Of a stretch of 64,000 nt of DNA, positions 58,301 to 64,000 are shown in pieces. The notes beneath the pieces were generated by a model. The model was not told the origin of the DNA. It saw only the letters and a program-made list of their open reading frames with translations, and searched no databases. The position numbers and the translations under genes were made by a program. Location of the stretch: assembly GCA_021521415.1 (NCBI GenBank), contig JAIQDT010014665.1:57501-121500 (forward strand), given 5' to 3'. The first letter of the stretch is position 1. Every line of letters starts with the position of its first letter. Source of the stretch: Bidens hawaiensis. Its lineage: Eukaryota > Streptophyta > Magnoliopsida > Asterales > Asteraceae.

Positions 58301-59754
58301 ATGGATTTGATGTTAGGTTGCTATAAAAATGGGTAGGATGTAAGATTGGGTTAGGGTAACTGTAAGAGTTGCAAAAGTTACCATAAACGAACCGATCGGG
58401 TATGGTAAAAAGGGTAGTGTTCGGTTCGTAAAAAGGAATGGGAAACAAAGTCGGATTTGCATGAAATTTGGTACGAAACTAGATCGGGGTGAAACACTCA
58501 ATAAAGTACCAAGCCCTACGTTAAACAAACTTAAGAAAACCCCTAATTTGCAACTTCCTTAGCTATGTAAGGCCCTAACTCATTTGTGTGGCTTTCATGA
58601 TGACTACATCATAATTATGCATTCATCGCAAAGATAATTGCCATAGTAGTTGTTAGTCAAAACTTCACCATCAACCATTATCTAATTTTATAAGACAAAA
58701 GTAATAACACATATTCCAAAAAATTGAAAGCAAAATTCTTAACGTCTGCAATTGCAGACCCTCGAAACTGGGTGACAAACAACTCACAACTTTTAAAGTA
58801 AACGGCACAACAATCCAGCCAAATGCATGTTTAATGTTAACATTCGAAACTATTACCAAATATATGTTTAAAAATTTCGTTTATATATATTTAAGATATC
58901 TTAACTCCCAAAGTCAATATATGGAACATCGATCAATCTTGTAAGCTAAAGTCAAGAGGGATCAAATCTTAGGAATAAAGTTAATAGGTGTCAGCAAGGA
59001 GTTGGTCGTCCTCCATGGTCCGTGTTCTTTATGCCAGTTGTGTTGGTCCACCTTTGCACTTTCAACTTTTGTGTTTTGATGAGTATTTTGGTGAATTCTC
59101 AGCAAAAGATAATAATTCTTTTAAAAATGAAAAGATCGATGGACAGAATAATTGGACATGTGCTAAACCACCTGGTCTAACAAAAGAGACACTTTAAGAT
59201 TTTGTATATTGGAAGATTCTGATATAGAAACCATAATCTTTTATTGATTTTAATATAAAATGGGTGTTTCAGTGAGATAGTAGTTAATTAACAAATTATG
59301 CTCATAGCATTAGCACCCTTAAATGCTAATTAGGGTCATAGTTTCATTTTAAAAAATCATACACAAACCATTCAAAATTATTTTCTTGTCACTAGTTAAT
59401 GACCCAAGTGGCAAGTGTTATTAATAATATTAACCGAATAATCAATGATGACCACCAAGATATATTGTATATAGATCTTAACTGTATTCTTTTCTTTGAT
59501 GAGGGTTTTCATGCTTGATGATATTACTTTATCATATCTTTTCTTTGTAGACACAACATGTGATAATATAAAGGTAAATTCTTTTGATATGCTTAATATG
59601 GAAACATGAGAAATAGTGAGAACATTATCTTGGAAAAAGTTAATTTTGTGTAAGTGGCATTTTAAAATAGTGATCGAATAGCAATAATAATGATAAGCAT
59701 AATGAGGGATTATTATAGTGATTGTATATAACACCACAATTACTTAGTTTGTAG
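58301..59754. other. AT-rich intergenic DNA
   Basis: No gene recognised. The ORFs at 58313-58528, 58671-58859, 58988-59197 and 59396-59737 lack known motifs and lie on mixed strands. Confidence 0.4.
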
Positions 59755-60068
59755 TCAATGAGTTGGTGATAAAGTGATAAGAGAGAGACTTGGTGTTTCA
59801 TGTGATCCAGATTTGATTATTATCCCCATCATTTGGTTTCGGTGGCATCGGGTGATGATGAGAGACTAGGCGACTAGGTGGCGTTCACTAGTTGGATCCT
59901 TGAACTGAACGGATGTAATCTCACCGCACTGTCATGCCTTCGGGCGAGTTTTCACGAGTGTTGGCCTTACGTGAGGGTTTTTCCTTGAATCGAAAGGCGA
60001 GTGTATTCTGATGTGGTGACTTTAGCCAGTAGTACATTTGAAGGATTCGTTAACCGTTAGAAAAAAAA
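59755..60068 (+). repeat. GC-balanced retroposon-like segment with A tail
   Basis: A 300-bp island with much higher GC than its flanks (CTGTCATGCCTTCGGGCGAG, CGAAAGGCGAGTGTATTCTG) ending in an eight-A run after GTTAG (60057-60068). The abrupt composition change and A tail suggest a retroposed non-coding sequence. The family is unknown to me. Confidence 0.4.
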
Positions 60069-61079
60069 CTTAGTTTGTAATAATGACTCACAACTGATTA
60101 TTGATAATTAGTTAGAATATGATAATTAATAATTTTAGTAGAATTAATAAAGTCATAAAAACGGTTGTAAATACCAAAGTATATGTTGTTATAGATGTAG
60201 CTAGCTCATCTTAAACCCAACAAAATAGTATTTACTATTACTATGGTTTAGGATTGTTCGACTTGCCTTTCTTTATATTAAGTTGACTTAATTATCGATG
60301 ATGAAGAACACCACTTGCCCTTTTGAATTTGTGTCATGAAATTTCTTGGCCTTTTGTTGGGCTAAATCGGTGTTGCCCATGTACGTGTTGGTCGGGTTTA
60401 TGATTATGAGTGAATTTTCGGTTTATAGTTGAGCTTGAAGTGTTTGGTTCTGAACCAAAACAGTCGATGGTGAACTTGTGGCTCAAACAATAACTATGAC
60501 GATGAATACAATAATTTGTTGTGGCTCGATTCGATTTTATTCAACGAGGTATATAAGCCATAATTTTCGGTTTTAAAAAACAAAACAAAACCAAATTAAC
60601 TAACAATTATTGTTTTTGTGTAAATAATACTAATAATAATAATAATTAACAATCATTGGATGGACCAACAAGTACAAGTACTGATCGATCATGTCATCTC
60701 CAATTATATGGAATATATAGATTCCATTATTTGTCTTTGTTTGTTCTATAAAGCTAATAAAATAATAACACATTTCACTCACTCACTCACTCACTCACTC
60801 ACTCAATGTTAGGTAGTAAATAGTAGAAGGGCTAATATGGGATTGTAGGATAGTAACTATTGAATAATTAATGTGCATCTTTTCTCCAAGCTTTCGGGTT
60901 TACATTAATTGAGTAGCTAGCGTGCTTGCTTCTTTAATTCTCTTTTTCAGATTTCGATCGTGACTTGTTTGACGTGTTTATGCGATAGCTTCCTTCTTCG
61001 TAGTCGAACACAGAATAAAATCTCCATCAGAATAACAATGTTCCTCTATATTTTGTGAATAGCCTCGGCTCCAATGCAA
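60069..61079. other. Intergenic DNA with CACT microsatellite
   Basis: Contains about seven tandem CACT units (60776-60804) and an AATAAT tract near 60628. No gene. The last 150 bases, next to the LTR, are the insertion flank of the copia element. Confidence 0.5.
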
Positions 61080-61266
61080 TGTTGTGAAACAAGCCTAATA
61101 GCTAAAACAATACGACAATGAGATGTAGGGAGAAAGAGAGAGATTTCATTAATATGTATGTCATACAAGGAGGTACAATGAGATGCATATATAGGATAGG
61201 AAAACTTGGGGAGAAAGCTAATCTATATTAGGTATTGATAACCATAATATTAATATATTTATAACA
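61080..61266 (-). repeat. 3' LTR of the copia element
   Basis: A 187-bp TG...CA unit just after the polypurine tract on the minus strand, with a TATATATGC box near 61185-61193 (minus). The partner LTR is beyond the window. Confidence 0.65.
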
Positions 61267-61450
61267 CTCCCCCTTGGTTATCAACTTAATATGCTTGGAG
61301 ATGTTGCCTCATTAAAAACCTTGTTAGGAAAACCCAGTGGGAAAAAACCATAGCTAAGGGAAAAAGAGTGCAGCACGTATTATCCCCCCCCCCTGATTTA
61401 TATATCCATTAAAATTGTAAATATCGATCTTCTATGAAATTTGTCCAAAA

Positions 61451-62576
61451 CCTTTGTAGTCAATCATTTGCGTCTTCGTCCCTTGACATTTGAATCCTCA
61501 AGTTGAATAATGTTGTATTATCTTCACGAGAAAACTTCTACGGCTTCATCTAGTAAACACTATGATCTTGTTGTGTTTCTCTGCATCAACAAGACTAACC
61601 AAAATTGTTTTGATGGGTGAGTAAAATATAAACACATATCTTTCATACATGAAATAAATGTTTTAACCCATTCTGATATCTCCTAGCAGAGCATATGTCG
61701 ATAAATATACATAAAGAAAATAATAAAAATATATAGCTAATAGTACGACATAATGCACATATGCATTTAATTATGGTATTTATGAACTAATTATATTCAT
61801 ATTCAGATAGGCAATGATATAAAGTCATTGTTAGACATCCTTTAACATGCTAAATAAATATGATTAAACTTGTCCATGGTAAAATGTCTCAACATTTTCT
61901 AGATGCACTTTGATGGATTTATAAGCATATAATTACACATCTACTCGAACTATAAGTCGAACAATAATCACACTATGTCAAGGTCTTTCAAAAAGAATTT
62001 TCTCTTTAAAAACTTTTGTAGTCAATCATTTGCGTCTTCGTCCGTTGACATTTGAATCCTCAAGTTGAATAATGTTGTATTATCTTCACGAGAAAACTTC
62101 TACGGCTTCATCTAGTAAACACTATGATCTTGTTGTGTTTCTCTGCATCAACAAGACTAACCAAACTTGTTTTGATGGGTTAGTAAAATATAAACACATA
62201 TCTTTCATACCTGAAATATATGTTTTAACCCATTCTGATATCTCCTAGCAGAGCACATGTCGATAAAAATACATAAAGAAAATAATAATAATAATATATA
62301 GCTAACAGTACGACATAATGCACATATGCATTTAATTATGGTATTTATGAACTAATAATATTCATATTCAGATAGGCAATGATATAAAGTCATTGTTAGA
62401 CATCCTTTAACATGCTAAATAAATATGATTAAACTTGTCTATGGTAAAATGTCTCAACATTTTCTAGATGCACTTTGATGGATTTATAAGCATATAATTA
62501 CACATCTACTCGAACTATAAGTCGAACAATAATCACACTATGTCAAGGTCTTTCAAAAAGAATTTTCTCTTTAAAA
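61451..62576. repeat. 562-bp tandem duplication inside the copia element
   Basis: Copy 1 (61451-62012) and copy 2 (62013-62576) are collinear, differing at roughly ten positions and by a short AAT indel. Both begin with CTTTGTAGTCAATCATTTGC-like sequence and end at TTCTCTTTAAAA. Only a single copy is expected in the element. Confidence 0.9.
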
Positions 62577-63049
62577 GCTCATAAGTTTCTCTCGGTGATA
62601 TGTACATCATCATTGTAAAATGTGTTTATAATGACCTTTTAAGAGTGAAATTTTGATAAAAGTATGACTAATTATATCCAACTTATCTCCCTCTTTATCA
62701 AAATATCTCTTGATTTGTGCCAAGCTCAATTCAAATAGTTTAGTCCATACGTAATAAGCATAAATCTATGCATTTACCAATCCATCATGGACTTTTTTCA
62801 ACTTGACAAATTATGCATACACATTCACTTTTCCAGGATTTTTGTTGCATAAACTTGCTCATTAACACATCAGTTTGTATCACATATCAAAAATCCATAA
62901 TGTGCAATTTCTTTGTTTATTGAGATATTGTACTCATCATGTACATTTTATTCTATGTGTATGCTTATTGATGTATAGACTTACATCATTAAGATTTATC
63001 AATTAATCTTTCAAGCATTCAATTACCTTAGGAAACTCTTCAAGAGTTC

Positions 63050-63990
63050 AATTTATGTTCAACATAATCGTAAAGTATTCAAATATGACTCATTATGTTC
63101 TCGAGAACTTACTTTAGATGATTTGATAATTCAAATCCTTCATAGATTTTCTTGTAAACTTTCAGTATTAACTGAATAACGATATTTATTGGACGCATAT
63201 CAATTCTCTCTTTATATTACCAGACTGTTTAGCTATCGGAAAGTCATTGATTCCACCATTGGAGAATGTGTCTCCTCATAACTAATCATGGGTCTTTGCA
63301 AAATCCTTGTGCTATCAATTTTGCCTTATATCACTTGATGAATTTTCATAACTCATATACAAGACCCCTTTGTATCCAACACATTTTACAACTTTAGTTG
63401 TACGGACTGCTGGTCCAACAAACTTTCCGTTATTTAGAGAATTCAACTTATAAAAGTATAGCGACGTTGACTTTATTTCGATCCCATATATCTTTGTAGA
63501 CATGATACAATATAATTTATTGAGAGCTCTTTGTTTTCAGGTACCTAAGGTTCTTCAAGAACCATCATGCCTAATCTCTTTCAATAGACTTTTTACTGCA
63601 CCTCGACTTGACCATCTTCATTACTTGCTCCAATTTTCGAGGAAATTTTACCTTTGGAACCGATTGGTCTACCATGTTACATGCGTGTATTAGACACATT
63701 ATCAATATGCTTTTGTCCTTCTTAGACAACTTTAATTGGAGTATTAGCAGTTGGTATATGTGTCTTAAATAGACACTCTCTTTTAGTCAGTGAATCGTCT
63801 GGTAATTGATTCATTAATCTTTATACATGAATTATCCTTTAAACTTTTAGTTCATAGAGGATCAATGATAATTCATTTTAACTAAATTCATTTTCCAACT
63901 GCTTTATTTCTCCCCCTAATGTTGGGAATGTTGATTCACTAAAGTGAAAACCGATGAGCCATAAACAAATATCTCACTAATGGCTCTAAG
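63050..63990 (-). pseudogene. Copia reverse-transcriptase relic
   Basis: Minus-strand fragments match the start of copia RT: a frame with INYIVSCLQRYMGSK, then AQGFCKDP/RPMISYEETHSPMVESMTFR (near 63310-63225, the YEETYSPVM block), MRPINIVIQLI (compare the MDVVTAYL block) and KKIYEGFEL (compare KIPEGF). Stops and shifts throughout. The downstream RT core and RNase H are missing or unrecognisable. Confidence 0.7.
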
Positions 63991-64000
63991 TATTTAATCA

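Larger units (their letters stand above)
61080..64000 (-). mobile_element. Ty1/copia retrotransposon, 3' portion
   Basis: On the minus strand the order is decayed pol (64000 to about 63050), a long non-coding stretch with a tandem duplication, a polypurine tract (AACCAAGGGGGAG, 61267-61279) and the 3' LTR (61266-61080, TGTTATAAATAT...TTTCACAACA). The 5' end is outside the window. The segment near 61300-61375 (complement GTTTTTAATGAGGCAACATC) is a typical 3' untranslated signature of plant copia elements. Confidence 0.8.

Overview
This is a TE-rich, AT-rich stretch of nuclear DNA from a flowering plant. The evidence is spliced genes with GT-AG introns, a group IIb WRKY factor, a type-A cytokinin-type response regulator, an NHL/LEA_2 membrane protein, and plant lineages of Ty3, Ty1, hAT, MULE, PIF/Harbinger, Helitron and Stowaway elements. 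It is a eudicot, and the repeat style is compatible with Asteraceae, but that last point is an impression and not a proof.

Only five loci look like ordinary host genes: two small paralogous genes of an uncharacterised family (3795-4160 and 9135-9410, both +, sharing a C-terminal FRSIV[D/E]IY motif); an NHL/LEA_2 protein (30779-31381, -), possibly missing its last exon; a five-exon WRKY IIb gene (41947-44063, -); and a five-exon type-A response regulator (56284-57236, -) whose acidic Mg-binding pair is replaced by Gly-Asn. A possible small membrane ORF (45924-46226, -) is weaker.

The rest is layered transposon DNA. 1-1879: end of a hAT element with its transposase running off the left edge. 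2.6-3.0 kb: gag relic. 4.7-5.65 kb: MULE-type MITE with a nested Stowaway. 6.97-7.25 kb: PIF MITE. 7.4-8.9 kb: MULE with about 460-bp inverted arms. 9.8-10.2 kb: Helitron relic. 10.9-17.8 kb: 5'-truncated Tekay-like Ty3 element whose 3' LTR carries an antisense solo LTR with a TTTAC target duplication. 22.0-30.8 kb: two directly repeated segments flank two head-to-head Helitron helicase relics, and one segment was later split by a complete 4,270-bp hAT element with an apparently intact 723-aa transposase and a perfect 8-bp target duplication; the other segment supplies the empty site. 32.4-33.1 kb: LTR plus primer-binding site. 35.9-41.6 kb: MITEs, a short dispersed repeat of variable unit number, retroposon tails and a dead Harbinger transposase. 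44.3-49.6 kb: Helitron end, MITEs, Harbinger ORF1 relic, Ty1/copia relic, LINE relic. 50.8-55.97 kb: TIR elements and a copia LTR. 61.1-64.0 kb: antisense Ty1/copia element with a 562-bp tandem duplication.

The host genes do not form a visible pathway or cluster. The main value of the window is a readable insertion chronology, plus one host gene (the response regulator) whose active site departs from its family. I saw no wholly new system. Exon boundaries, insertion ends and target duplications were read by eye.
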